From: DAOVDI01 sp965373045
GTDB taxonomy: Bacteria > Acidobacteriota > Aminicenantia > Aminicenantales > Aminicenantaceae
Length of the DNA stretch: 38,254 nt
Reading direction: 5' to 3'
Assembly (NCBI GenBank): GCA_965373045.1
Contig: CBDVEQ010000002.1
Location: 1 to 38,254, forward strand
The position numbers and the translations under genes are program-made. Below the pieces are notes generated by a model, which did no database searches, was not told the DNA's origin, and worked only from the letters and a program-made list of their open reading frames with translations. Positions 24,603-33,284 of this stretch are shown here, piece by piece. Numbering within the stretch: position 1 is the stretch's first letter; each line of letters opens with the position of its first letter.

Positions 24603-27551
24603 TTAAAAATCGAAGCCGATCCAGAATTTTGTCTTGAAGGCTCCAATCACATCAAAATCCCAAGGAGTGGAAGCCTTTGGGAATTCCAGGGCTTTGACAA
24701 ATTCAAGGTGGATGGGAAGCCCAAGAAAGAAAAACTGGAATCCGAAACCGTAAGAACCTATTGCCTCGTAAGTGATATAATCAAAATTACTTGTGTAACG
24801 GACAAACTCAGCATTATATCCTTTCAGTTTAGCCCGGGAGATATCAAAGAAGAGCGTGCCTCGTACAGGGCCGATCTGTCCAATGATCGTAGTGGCAGAA
24901 TTTATGACAGGGAAACGGAATTCGAAATTTGCATACCAACCTTCATTGGCGATGATGTTGTAGTAATAGGAAGACCGGACTTGGTTGTTGCCGCCCCAGT
25001 AAAAGATATAAGGGTTTTTCCCGCGGCTGAGAAAACCGTAAAACCGGGCTGCGAAAAGAGCGTCTTCCCCAATATAGAGATATTGACGAAGATCCAGATT
25101 GATCGTTGTATTTTGGATAAATTTACTTGATATTGGGAGGGTCTGAGCAACAGATAACCGGAAGGTGTTTCCTGCGGCCGGGCCGTAATACTTAAAGCGA
25201 GTGGTTTCTCCGGTAAGAGCGAAACTTGTTGCCAGGACATTGCCGTTGATAAAACCCATGAAGGAGGTCCCGGAAGCAGACATTTGCTGGATGAGATATG
25301 GATCAAAGAAATCTTCCTCATATCGGGTAAATGAAAAAGAGGCCTCTGCGCGATAATAACGGTTGAAAGGATAGAGAGCGGCAATGTTTGCACCGGCTAT
25401 TTTTCGTACAGCAATAGCATCCCTGTAATTGAGGAACTGATAGAGCGAAGGATCGGTGTATACGTAGGGGGTGTAATAAAAAATGCTGTAGGAATAAGCC
25501 TGGGCCATATAATGCAGGCGGCTCCTTAGGTTCAAGTAAGAAAAATTGTAAGAACGAAAGCTTCTTACCTGATAAGCCGATAAACTAAAAATATTGTTTC
25601 CCATTAGGTCAGAAAAAGCGATTGACGATCCTCCCCAGAGAGAACCGTCTGTGGATACGATGGCATCGACCGGGGGGCGGGACATAATATAAAGTTTACC
25701 CATCCCTCCAAGCGGTTTTATTTTTTCTTTGTTGATATTTATGCTGATTATAGGCTCGAACTTCTGAAATATTTCTTCAGCCTGAATCTCAGCGAAAGTG
25801 ATCGTCTTTTCAACTTCTCCTTCCAGTTCGCTTTTGAAGATCTGAAAAGATCCTTTGTTGAAGGAAGAAAAAACAATATTATTCGGCTTGTTCGGGACGG
25901 GTGTGGGAAAAAAGTTGCCGGTTCGGACATCTGTATAGCGTTTAAGTTCTCCGGTGTCGAGGTTGATGGAATATATATTAAATGATTCTCTCTGGTCGCC
26001 GGAGAAATAAATTGTCTTGGAATCAGGGGAAAAAGCCGGGGTTATTGTCTGTCCTCTGCCGAATGTCAATTGTGTTTTTTCCTTAAGATTATTAACGGGC
26101 GAGAGAAAGAGCTTATCATAAACATCGATCCGGATTGTGTAGGCCATGAACTGTCCATCGGGAGAAACTGCCGGGGCTTTTTGGAAAAGGTCGTCATTGG
26201 TCAGATTAACGATCTTTTCGGTATTAAGATTCAATTTATATATATCATGGTTTCCATTATTGAATCCGGTAAAAAGAACTTCTGTGCCGTTAGGCAGAAA
26301 ATGTACTCCGGAAGGTTGGTCTGCTGGAATTTTGATGCTTCTTTCGGTTTTTCCTGTCACTGCATTAACCATAAAAAGACAATACTTCTTTCCTGCTCTC
26401 GCGAAAAAAGCGATGTAGTCACCGTCCTTTGACCAGTCAAGATTTTTTCCCTTTGAAGCATCGATCTCATATTTTATGGATTCATACCTAAGCGTGTACC
26501 CTTTGGTTATATTTTTAATAGCCTTCCCGCTTTTGGTCGAGATCAAGACTATGTCCATATCGTTATCTTTTACATTAAAGGTCAGCGCTGCAACAATATC
26601 TCCAGAGGGGGATAATGCGTGTGAAAAAGCGAAATAATATTGATTAAGGGGAAATTCCGGTCCGATTGTTATACTGTAGTCTTCCGGGTTTTCCCGCAGC
26701 AAGAACTTTTTATGCTTGGACCGGAGATATTTTTTGAAATCATGTGAGAATTCTTTTGGGCTCTGATTGAAGACTTTTTTAACAGGCTTCGGTCTGCGTG
26801 TAAAGGACGAGTTCTTCATGGAATGCCAGAATTCACGAATTGTTGTTTTTCCATATTTTTCTTCGATGTAATCGAATACAGCATGACCAAAATCATAGTC
26901 GGCCGGCCGCGGGAGAGGATATCTGGAAAACAGCTGTCCTTTTTCTGAAAACTCGGGAATGCGGTCATTTAAAACCGCATCTCGCACGATCAGGGAAGAC
27001 CAGGAAGACCATTTTTTTGTGTTGTAATCGGCAAACCCCTCCATAGCCCATCCAGGCGGCTGGCTTACTGCATAAAGGGCCATTCCAGGGCCCCCGTAGA
27101 GAAGATCATATTGAAAAATATGTGTTAATTCATGTGATATGAGATCTTGCAGCTCATCGTCGGCTATGTCCCCGCGGATAAGGAAGCGGTAAAGTATGGG
27201 TTCTGCAAGACCCAGCACGCCCTCGGAAACCCGGACAAGGTTATTCTGCTCAAATTCCACATAAGTTCTGTAGTAGAGAACCGGAACAACATCGGAAAGC
27301 TGGTGCTTAAGCTCCTGGCTGATCCGTTTGTAGGCGCTTTCAACCATGTCCGCAATCCTTTTAAGCGTTTTTATGTCCTTTTCATAATAGTAAATATCGA
27401 AATGATCTGTCCGGTAGTGATTCCAATCGAACTTATCGTAGTTGACCTTGTTTTTTCCATAGTACGGAAAATAGATAATCTGAGCGGTTCCATGGCCTGC
27501 CCAGGCTAAAAGGAAAAAAACTATAAGTAGAGTCTTGATCGATTTTTTCAT
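24603..27551 (-). CDS. Exported metallopeptidase MA-like protein with PD40 propeller and C-terminal beta-barrel
   Basis: 982 residues. Signal peptide MKKSIKTLLIVFFLLAWAGHGTAQ. A gluzincin-type zinc site, HELTH at 140-144 with a likely third ligand Glu171 in GWAMEGFADY. Residues about 300-600 hold repeated TolB/PD40-type blades (AVSPDGQFMAYTIR, AFSPDSKTIYFSGDQRESFNIYS, KNIVFSSFNKGSFQIF). From about 650 onward the sequence alternates aromatic and small residues and ends in FWIGFDF, a terminal Phe as in outer-membrane barrels. The ATG has AGGAG in front and follows the lipoprotein gene by 12 bases. An outer-membrane protease or assembly factor is plausible; the real activity is unknown. Confidence 0.8.
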   Translation of the reverse strand: MKKSIKTLLIVFFLLAWAGHGTAQIIYFPYYGKNKVNYDKFDWNHYRTDHFDIYYYEKDIKTLKRIADMVESAYKRISQELKHQLSDVVPVLYYRTYVEFEQNNLVRVSEGVLGLAEPILYRFLIRGDIADDELQDLISHELTHIFQYDLLYGGPGMALYAVSQPPGWAMEGFADYNTKKWSSWSSLIVRDAVLNDRIPEFSEKGQLFSRYPLPRPADYDFGHAVFDYIEEKYGKTTIREFWHSMKNSSFTRRPKPVKKVFNQSPKEFSHDFKKYLRSKHKKFLLRENPEDYSITIGPEFPLNQYYFAFSHALSPSGDIVAALTFNVKDNDMDIVLISTKSGKAIKNITKGYTLRYESIKYEIDASKGKNLDWSKDGDYIAFFARAGKKYCLFMVNAVTGKTERSIKIPADQPSGVHFLPNGTEVLFTGFNNGNHDIYKLNLNTEKIVNLTNDDLFQKAPAVSPDGQFMAYTIRIDVYDKLFLSPVNNLKEKTQLTFGRGQTITPAFSPDSKTIYFSGDQRESFNIYSINLDTGELKRYTDVRTGNFFPTPVPNKPNNIVFSSFNKGSFQIFKSELEGEVEKTITFAEIQAEEIFQKFEPIISININKEKIKPLGGMGKLYIMSRPPVDAIVSTDGSLWGGSSIAFSDLMGNNIFSLSAYQVRSFRSYNFSYLNLRSRLHYMAQAYSYSIFYYTPYVYTDPSLYQFLNYRDAIAVRKIAGANIAALYPFNRYYRAEASFSFTRYEEDFFDPYLIQQMSASGTSFMGFINGNVLATSFALTGETTRFKYYGPAAGNTFRLSVAQTLPISSKFIQNTTINLDLRQYLYIGEDALFAARFYGFLSRGKNPYIFYWGGNNQVRSSYYYNIIANEGWYANFEFRFPVINSATTIIGQIGPVRGTLFFDISRAKLKGYNAEFVRYTSNFDYITYEAIGSYGFGFQFFFLGLPIHLEFVKALEFPKASTPWDFDVIGAFKTKFWIGFDF

Positions 27552-27563
27552 TGGGACTCCTGT

Positions 27564-28217
27564 TTATTTAATGAGATATCTTTCTTGAATTTGTTGGCCG
27601 CCTTGGATATCAAGGAAAAACTTATCCCTCGCTCCTTGAATGAGCTCAAAAAATGCAAAATAGGCGGTCTGATTAGGATTTTTGTAAGCCTTGCTCTCTT
27701 TAAATGTTCGTTTGTAAACGATTTTTCCGCTTTCGGCGTTGATAAGATAAAGATCCAGAGCTAGAGTATAGAACCGGCGCTGCATCAGACGCGATTCCAG
27801 GGGAAAGGGATCTTCGAACCGCCGCTTTTCTTTTTGTCTGAGAATCTTTCGTATCTCTTCTGTATATTCAATTCTGCCGGTAAGATACAGGCTTTTTTTC
27901 ATATCAGGGGCGATTTTCTTCCAGAAATCCGGTTTGTCGAATTCAGTTACGTTTGAAACAACAATCTTTTTTAATGCCACCTTAATATCCGCCTTTTTTT
28001 CAAGCTCGAATGACAGATAGTCTTGGATCTCTTTATTAATGCTAAAAGCTTTTGTTGTTTCCTTGATCAGAAAATCCGTTATGACGATCTGATCATAATC
28101 TGGAAGATCGATCTTAGCTTGGCCCGGAATCTCAAGGCGAAGCTTCCAGTGCTCACTGCTGGAGCAGGAGAACAGAGTCAAAGAGACAACAATAAGGATC
28201 AGGCTAATTTTTCTCAT
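27564..28217 (-). CDS. Lipoprotein, possibly CsgG/LpoB-like
   Basis: 217 residues starting MRKISLILIVVSLTLFSCSSS, a signal peptide with lipobox LFSC. The mature part has PDYDQIVITDFLIKETTKAF, KIVVSNVTEFD, LYLTGRIEYTEEI and ALDLYLINAESGKIVYKRTF, a strand pattern recalling the CsgG/LpoB alpha-beta fold, but I cannot confirm the family. The frame is open to 28466 but overlaps the upstream TPR gene; the ATG at 28217 has AGAAGG six bases upstream and lies 14 bases inside the TPR gene's end, so the genes are coupled. Middle gene of a three-gene envelope operon. Confidence 0.7.
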   Translation of the reverse strand: MRKISLILIVVSLTLFSCSSSEHWKLRLEIPGQAKIDLPDYDQIVITDFLIKETTKAFSINKEIQDYLSFELEKKADIKVALKKIVVSNVTEFDKPDFWKKIAPDMKKSLYLTGRIEYTEEIRKILRQKEKRRFEDPFPLESRLMQRRFYTLALDLYLINAESGKIVYKRTFKESKAYKNPNQTAYFAFFELIQGARDKFFLDIQGGQQIQERYLIK

Positions 28218-28563
28218 CTTCATCCTTCTTTTGTTCTTTATATCGCTTCTTAAATTTTTCATAGTTGGATTGAACATACTTGTTATTCGGACCGAGTTTT
28301 TCTGCAATGCGGTATTCTTTTTCCGCGTCCTCCAGAAGCCCCTTTTTTTCATAAGCGACCGCCAGATTGTTATGAGCCGCGACGGATTTAGGGTTTGTAT
28401 TAGCAACTTTTTTCCAGCGAAAAATTGCTTCGTCCCACAACGAACCCTGCGCAGCCTTGATTCCAAACGCTATTTGAGTTTTGTGGAAGGACCTCGTGCA
28501 GCCGGTTAGAAAAAAGGATAGACAGAGAAATAAGAGACAGTGTAAAATTGTTTTACTCTTCAT
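28204..28563 (-). CDS. TPR-repeat lipoprotein
   Basis: 119 residues. Signal peptide with lipobox LTGC (CLLFLCLSFFLTGCTRSF). The mature protein holds about two TPR units: GSLWDEAIFRWKKVANTNPK followed by VAAHNNLAVAYEKKGLLEDA, then EKEYRIAEKLGPNN, and a charged tail (KKRYKEQKKDEDEKN). TPR lipoproteins usually serve as scaffolds in envelope complexes. First gene of the operon ending with the 982-residue protease-barrel protein; its stop overlaps the next start region. No clear promoter was identified upstream; TTGACG with 17 bases to TAACGT is weak. Confidence 0.78.
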   Translation of the reverse strand: MKSKTILHCLLFLCLSFFLTGCTRSFHKTQIAFGIKAAQGSLWDEAIFRWKKVANTNPKSVAAHNNLAVAYEKKGLLEDAEKEYRIAEKLGPNNKYVQSNYEKFKKRYKEQKKDEDEKN

Positions 28564-28769
28564 TGAAAGAAATTTCCTTTATACCGTATTAAATGAAGAA
28601 CGGTTATTACGTTACAGGCTTTTATATTCTTCGTCAAGGCAATTATATTTTAACTGCAATTTTTGTACCAATGATTAACGGAGGTAGATTGACGGGTTTT
28701 TTCTAAGATTGTTTCAAAAAGATGACACCTGTACAATCCACTTGAATTCACAGCACTTCCGGCAGGGCC

Positions 28770-28798
28770 TTGGATTTATTTAATGAATATGTTATAAA
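28770..28798 (+). promoter_or_regulatory. rpmB promoter
   Basis: TTGGAT (28770-28775), a 17-base spacer, and TATAAA (28793-28798). Predicted start near 28805, giving a leader of about 28 bases before the rpmB ATG at 28833. The same TTGGAT -35 is seen in front of fmdB. Confidence 0.55.
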
Positions 28799-28832
28799 GT
28801 ATTTTTCGGAAGCTAGATAAAGAGTAAAAAAA

Positions 28833-29024
28833 ATGCCTAAAGTGTGTAAAATATGTGGAAAAGGCCCTCAGTTCGGGCATAATGTCAGTCACTCTCATAA
28901 AGCGTCAAAAAAGAAATGGCGACCCAATTTACAGAGAGTTAAAGCCCAGACGGATTCAGGGGTTAAACATATTTGGGTCTGTACCAGATGTCTGCGGTCA
29001 GACAAAGTGAAAAAAGCAGTTTAA
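28833..29024 (+). CDS. rpmB: Large ribosomal subunit protein bL28
   Basis: 63 residues, basic. MPKVCKICGKGPQFGHNVSHSHK and KKKWRPNLQRVKA are standard for bL28, and the second CxxC (WVCTRCLRS) completes a zinc site with the first (CKIC), so this is the zinc-binding form. Single-gene unit on the plus strand, convergent with rel (34 bases apart). No strong Shine-Dalgarno; only AGAG about nine bases upstream. Confidence 0.95.
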   Translation: MPKVCKICGKGPQFGHNVSHSHKASKKKWRPNLQRVKAQTDSGVKHIWVCTRCLRSDKVKKAV

Positions 29025-29057
29025 TAAGTCTTTTATACAAAACCTGAATTATTCTAA

Positions 29058-31208
29058 CTAAATTCTTTCTGCAGAGAAGATCTCTTTAATCTGAGAAACA
29101 GTTTTAATTATGCTCTGTAGGTGTTCTATATCCCTGATTTCCAGAATAAGCTGGATGTGGACCTTTTTATTTGGACAGGCGAGAATCTCTGCCTTGATGA
29201 TATTTCCTCCCAATTCAGCAATAACCGCCGTGACCTTTGCCAAAACACCGGGAGCATCTTTTCCCTTGATTAGAATTTTTCCTTTAGAAGGCCTTTTAGT
29301 TGCACGGTCCCATGAAACGGCGACCATTCTGTGTTGATCCAGCCGACCTTTTTGAACAAGAGAACAGCGGAGAGAATGAATGGTAAGCCCTTTTCCGGAG
29401 GTCATATAACCAATAATCGGCTCTCCCTTGATGGGAGAACAGCAATGGGCAAGATGAACCAGGGCGCCAGTTGAGACCTGGGCTTTGATATCAGGAAGGG
29501 TTTTTTTTGTGACCTTTATAACAGCTTTTTTGAACGGTATATCCGCCTTTGCTTTCTTTTCTTCAGTAGAGAGAAGTTTTCCCATAATTTTTTGATTGAG
29601 GATGATTTTCCCATTGCCGAGGAACATATAAAGATCCTCCATTCTTTCTATGCGAACATTCGTTATAGAAGAGAGCATCTTTAGAATCGCGCCTTCTTTG
29701 TATTTTGAGACGGGCAGCCTGTTTATCTTCACTTGTTTTTGCCATAGTTTTTTCCCTACAACGCTCTGTTTTTTCCGATCCTGGAGATTCAGCCAGCGGT
29801 TGATTTGATATCTTGCTCTTGGGGTAAAAACAATATTCATCCACGTCCGGCTGGGGGCTGAATCGACGGAGGTCAAAATCTCAATAATATCACCTGTTTT
29901 TAGAATTGTCTTTAATGGGGCGAATATACTGTTGATCTTAGCTTCTGAGGCATGAAGACCGATTTCTGTGTGAATGAAAAATGCAAAATCAAGGGCCGAG
30001 GCGCCAAGAGGAAGAACAACAACTTTTCCTTTTGGCGTGAAAACATGCACTTCTTCCGGTAGGAGACCGGTTTTAAGATACTTAAGAAATTCGCGGGGAT
30101 TTTTTTGTTCTTTATAGAGATCCACCATCTCTCTCAACCAGACAAGGCGCTTATCGTCTTTGATGGACCGTGGAGCAGCTTCTTTGTATCTCCAGTGAGC
30201 AGCGATGCCGTTTTCCGCAAGATTGTGCATATCGTGTGTGCGGATCTGAATTTCAAACATGCTTTTTTGCGCGGTAATGATTGTCGTGTGCAGCGCTTGA
30301 TATAGATTCAGCTTCGGCATGGCGATAAAATCTCTAAAGCGGTTGGGAAGATGCGGCCACCGTTGATGGATGATTCCCAGCGCGGCGTAACAGTTTTTTG
30401 CTGAATCCGTGATCAGTCGGAGAGCCATAAAATCATAGACTTGATCAAATTCGATCTTCTGTCGTTTAAGTTTCGCATGAACACTGTACGGCCGTTTGAT
30501 CCGGTAAAAGATATTAACAGGGATCCGGCTCTCTTTCATCAGGCGGATCATGGTCTTTCGAATCTTTTTCAGCTCTACTTCGGCTGGTTTTCTCTGCGGG
30601 TCAACAAGCGAAGTAATCCTAAAATAATTTTCCGGGTCCACATACCGGAAAGCAAGATCTTCCAGCTCTGCCTTGATCCGGCCCATGCCTAGCCGGTTGG
30701 CGATGGGAGCATAAATCTCCAGTGTTTCTCTGGCGATCTGCCGTTGTTTGTTCTCTGGTAAAAAGGTGAGGGTTTTCAGATTGTGGATTCTATCGGCTAA
30801 CTTAATAAAGATGACCCGGAGATCATCCGTCATTGCAATAATGATTTTGCGAATACTCTCAGCATGACGTGTCGCCGGAGATGATTCCTGCACGCGGCTG
30901 AGCTTTGTTACTCCTTCTACAAGGAGAGAAATATCTTTTCCAAAAACTTTTTGGACCTCTTTGGGAGTTATGCGCGTATCTTCCAGGACATCATGAAGGA
31001 GACCGGCTGTAATCGTAGTTTTGTCCAATCTCATATCAGCCAGCATATCAGCAACCTCTAACGGGTGGCTCAAGTACGGTTCTCCAGACCTGCGGACCTG
31101 GCCTTGGTGGGCCTGTGCCGCGAAGACATAGGCCTTCTTTATTAAGTTGATGTCTTTATCCGAGAATGTGGATGTAACTTTTTCCAGGATATCATCAATA
31201 CGGATCAT
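29058..31208 (-). CDS. rel: Bifunctional (p)ppGpp synthetase/hydrolase (RelA/SpoT family)
   Basis: Makes and degrades (p)ppGpp in the stringent response. 716 residues: HD hydrolase domain (HPLEVADMLADM, LLHDVLEDT, DRIHNLKTL), synthetase domain (YDFMALRLITD, RFRDFIAMPKLNLYQALHTT, FEIQIRTHDMHNLAENGIAAHW), TGS domain (VHVFTPKGKVVVLPLGASALDFAF), a conserved histidine/cysteine region (LVHLAHCCSPIKGEPIIGY) and C-terminal ACT domain. Both catalytic sites look intact. The frame is open to 31274, but the ATG at 31208 overlaps the upstream gmhB-like stop as ATGA and starts MIRIDDILEKV. It is last in the fmdB-waaF-gmhB-rel run. Confidence 0.95.
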   Translation of the reverse strand: MIRIDDILEKVTSTFSDKDINLIKKAYVFAAQAHQGQVRRSGEPYLSHPLEVADMLADMRLDKTTITAGLLHDVLEDTRITPKEVQKVFGKDISLLVEGVTKLSRVQESSPATRHAESIRKIIIAMTDDLRVIFIKLADRIHNLKTLTFLPENKQRQIARETLEIYAPIANRLGMGRIKAELEDLAFRYVDPENYFRITSLVDPQRKPAEVELKKIRKTMIRLMKESRIPVNIFYRIKRPYSVHAKLKRQKIEFDQVYDFMALRLITDSAKNCYAALGIIHQRWPHLPNRFRDFIAMPKLNLYQALHTTIITAQKSMFEIQIRTHDMHNLAENGIAAHWRYKEAAPRSIKDDKRLVWLREMVDLYKEQKNPREFLKYLKTGLLPEEVHVFTPKGKVVVLPLGASALDFAFFIHTEIGLHASEAKINSIFAPLKTILKTGDIIEILTSVDSAPSRTWMNIVFTPRARYQINRWLNLQDRKKQSVVGKKLWQKQVKINRLPVSKYKEGAILKMLSSITNVRIERMEDLYMFLGNGKIILNQKIMGKLLSTEEKKAKADIPFKKAVIKVTKKTLPDIKAQVSTGALVHLAHCCSPIKGEPIIGYMTSGKGLTIHSLRCSLVQKGRLDQHRMVAVSWDRATKRPSKGKILIKGKDAPGVLAKVTAVIAELGGNIIKAEILACPNKKVHIQLILEIRDIEHLQSIIKTVSQIKEIFSAERI

Positions 31209-31819
31209 TGTCTTTGCAGGCCCTTCCTTGAGAACCTGATCTTGTCCTTGTCGTTTTCTTGAGATAATATCCAATCAACAGCATGGAGCAGATTATTAGC
31301 TATATACACCGGCCGAACACGCCCCTTTTTTAGCCGCAGAAGGGAATCTTTTCCATAGCCGGTTAAAACAAGCACAGGTTTGGCGCCGATATTCAATCCG
31401 AAAAGGAGATCATCGACTTTATCGCCGACCATATAGGAACCGGAGAGGTCGATATTTAAGTCTTTAGCTGCTTTTAATGCCATCTCCGGATTGGGTTTTC
31501 GACAAGAGCAGTCCTTCTTGTATTTCGGATCAAGAGAGCGCGTATAGTGAGGACAATAATAAATGCCGTCAATACGGGCGTTCTGGGCACTGAAAGCCTG
31601 GATCATCTGTTTGTGGATCTTTTGCAGATTCTGCTCCTTAATAAGCCCTCTTCCGATACCGGATTGATTGGTGATGATGACGGCAAGCAAACCTGCTGAA
31701 TTCAGCTTGTTCACCGCTTCAAAACTGTATGGGTAAATATGGATGGATTCGAAGGAAGCAGGGTAGCCTACATCTCTATTGATATTTCCGTCTCTGTCCA
31801 GAAAAACAGCGTTTTTCAT
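31205..31819 (-). CDS. gmhB: D-glycero-D-manno-heptose 1,7-bisphosphate phosphatase-like HAD enzyme
   Basis: 204 residues. HAD motif I is FLDRDGNINRD, motif II VIITNQSGIGRG, motif III KPNPEM, motif IV YMVGDKVDDLLFG. The zinc-loop YYCPHYTRSLDP with KDCSCRKPNP (Cys-x-His and Cys-x-Cys) is the GmhB type, so removal of the 7-phosphate from heptose bisphosphate in ADP-heptose synthesis is the best call; histidinol-phosphatase-like function is the alternative. The ATG at 31819 overlaps the waaF-like stop (ATGA); the longer frame to 31909 lies inside that gene. Its own stop overlaps the rel start. Confidence 0.88.
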   Translation of the reverse strand: MKNAVFLDRDGNINRDVGYPASFESIHIYPYSFEAVNKLNSAGLLAVIITNQSGIGRGLIKEQNLQKIHKQMIQAFSAQNARIDGIYYCPHYTRSLDPKYKKDCSCRKPNPEMALKAAKDLNIDLSGSYMVGDKVDDLLFGLNIGAKPVLVLTGYGKDSLLRLKKGRVRPVYIANNLLHAVDWILSQENDKDKIRFSRKGLQRQ

Positions 31820-32820
31820 GATAAAAACCTCTGACAAGCCTGGAATACTTCCTTGGGTTGGATGGACAGCATACAGCGGTGGTCGAAGGGACATTTCCTG
31901 TATAAACATGGCCAGCAGGGCGCTTCTTTTCTTATGATCAAAGAGGGGGGCTGGAAAGGACCGGTCACCCTGTGATCCGTAGGGCCAAAGATGGCGATGA
32001 CCGGGGTTTTCACCGCATTGGCGATATGCATCGGGCCGGAATCGTTAGACACGAACAGGGAAGCGTGATGGATCAATGAAGCTAATTGTCGCAGGGAGGT
32101 CTCTCCGGTCAAGACGAGAGGTTTCCTTGTAAGCTGTGAGGCGATCGTATCAGCAAGAACACGTTCTTCAGGGGATCCGACAATCACGATGTCTGCATTG
32201 CTTTGTTCCTGCAGCATCTGAGCAAGGGTTATAAAGCGGGATGTGGGCCACTGTTTTGCCGTGCCGAAAAACGCTCCTGGATTCAACATGACGATCGGAT
32301 TATCAAAGCCTATTTCAGATGATCGAAGCCTGTCATATGCTTTTCTGATCTCGTCTTCCATGAGCGGCAGGGACAGTTTAGGATTGTCCACTGCAAGGCC
32401 GAGGCCGGAGATCAAATGCAAATAATATTGGACATGGTGACGTTTTTCTTCGAATTTTGGAACACGTATCTTACTTGTCAGGAGGAAAAAACGGCCATCT
32501 CGGTTATAACCCCATCTTTCCGGAATACGAGCCATGTAAAACATCATGGCCGAAACAAAGGAGTTGGTCAGAAGCAGTCCTATATCAAAATTCTGTTTTT
32601 TTATTTTTTCGGCCGCCTGTTTTAAACTGGATATTACGGGTTTATCTGGAATACAAAAGATGTGATTAATAAAATCATACCCGAGGTACAGATCTTTGAC
32701 CCAGCCTTTTGCAGCAACCCAGATTTCCGCCGATGGATAATTTTGATGAAGGCAGGATATTGCCGGGAGGGACATGACGGCATCTCCGATCCAATTCGGC
32801 GCTCGGACGATTATTTTCAT
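31816..32820 (-). CDS. waaF: ADP-heptose:LPS heptosyltransferase II-like (GT9)
   Basis: 334 residues, glycosyltransferase family 9. N-terminal MKIIVRAPNWIGDAVMSLPAI is the heptosyltransferase signature; also RWGYNRDGRFFLLT, NPGAFFGTAKQWP, the donor-site stretch SNDSGPMHIANAVKTPVIAIFGPTD and APCWPCLYRKCPFDHRCM near the C-terminus, where several cysteines are typical. Adds heptose to the LPS inner core at the cytoplasmic face of the inner membrane, which supports a diderm envelope. Followed by the gmhB-like gene with a 4-base overlap; 71 bases separate it from fmdB. Confidence 0.92.
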   Translation of the reverse strand: MKIIVRAPNWIGDAVMSLPAISCLHQNYPSAEIWVAAKGWVKDLYLGYDFINHIFCIPDKPVISSLKQAAEKIKKQNFDIGLLLTNSFVSAMMFYMARIPERWGYNRDGRFFLLTSKIRVPKFEEKRHHVQYYLHLISGLGLAVDNPKLSLPLMEDEIRKAYDRLRSSEIGFDNPIVMLNPGAFFGTAKQWPTSRFITLAQMLQEQSNADIVIVGSPEERVLADTIASQLTRKPLVLTGETSLRQLASLIHHASLFVSNDSGPMHIANAVKTPVIAIFGPTDHRVTGPFQPPSLIIRKEAPCWPCLYRKCPFDHRCMLSIQPKEVFQACQRFLS

Positions 32821-32891
32821 GCTTCTTTTATAACCCCTCCGCTAATCTTTGCCGGCTGGTCCTGATGTTGATTGGCTGCAGGCCAATTATA

Positions 32892-33170
32892 TTAATCTTT
32901 TGTGGTGTTTTTCTGTTCCGCTGGTTTAGAGGCTGGTGATTCTTGGGTCTTTGGGCTCACTTTTTTTTCCTCAGCGGTTGAGCGGTCTTTTTTTAGCGCA
33001 TAATCCGTGACATACCATCCCGACCCTTTAAACTGTATGGCGGGAGAAGAAATGAGTTTGTTCACCGGGCCTCCGCACTGGATGCATTTTTTCAACGGCG
33101 GCTCGCTGACTTTTTGCAGTACTTCAAAAACGGCACCGCACTCTGAACATTTATATTCATGCAAAGGCAT
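32892..33170 (-). CDS. FmdB-family zinc ribbon protein
   Basis: 92 residues. N-terminal zinc ribbon MPLHEYKCSECGAVFEVLQK with CIQCGGPVNKLISSPAIQFKG, the FmdB family (putative regulatory protein). The C-terminal 45 residues are low-complexity, rich in Lys, Glu, Ser, Pro and Thr. The ATG at 33170 has GGGAGAAG just upstream; an upstream ATG at 33200 would lie within the -10 element and is rejected. First gene of fmdB-waaF-gmhB-rel. Its role is unknown. Confidence 0.88.
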   Translation of the reverse strand: MPLHEYKCSECGAVFEVLQKVSEPPLKKCIQCGGPVNKLISSPAIQFKGSGWYVTDYALKKDRSTAEEKKVSPKTQESPASKPAEQKNTTKD

Positions 33171-33198
33171 TTGTCTTCTCCCGATATTATGAAAAGCC

Positions 33199-33228
33199 AT
33201 TATAGCAGAGCCGGAAGCATTTATCCAA
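33199..33228 (-). promoter_or_regulatory. fmdB-waaF-gmhB-rel promoter
   Basis: Minus strand TTGGAT (33228-33223), an 18-base spacer, and a perfect TATAAT (33204-33199). The transcript would begin near 33192, about 22 bases before the fmdB ATG at 33170, which supports that start. Confidence 0.6.
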
Positions 33229-33255
33229 CCCCGATTTATTTATGTGTCGGGATTA

Positions 33256-33284
33256 GGCCCGCCTGAAGGGTAAAAAATGCCGAT
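33256..33284 (+). repeat. Right-end fragment of the 16235-16368 element
   Basis: These 29 bases match the reverse complement of 16235-16263 at 26 positions, including GAAGGGTAAAAAA. The last 14 bases also match 16126-16139 exactly. Lies 28 bases upstream of the fmdB -35 hexamer. Confidence 0.55.

Noticed and set aside
24477..25130. 217-codon plus-strand frame upstream of dnaA
   Set aside because: Antisense to the C-terminus of the 982-residue protein, which has a clear signal peptide and domains; the plus frame has no recognisable motif.
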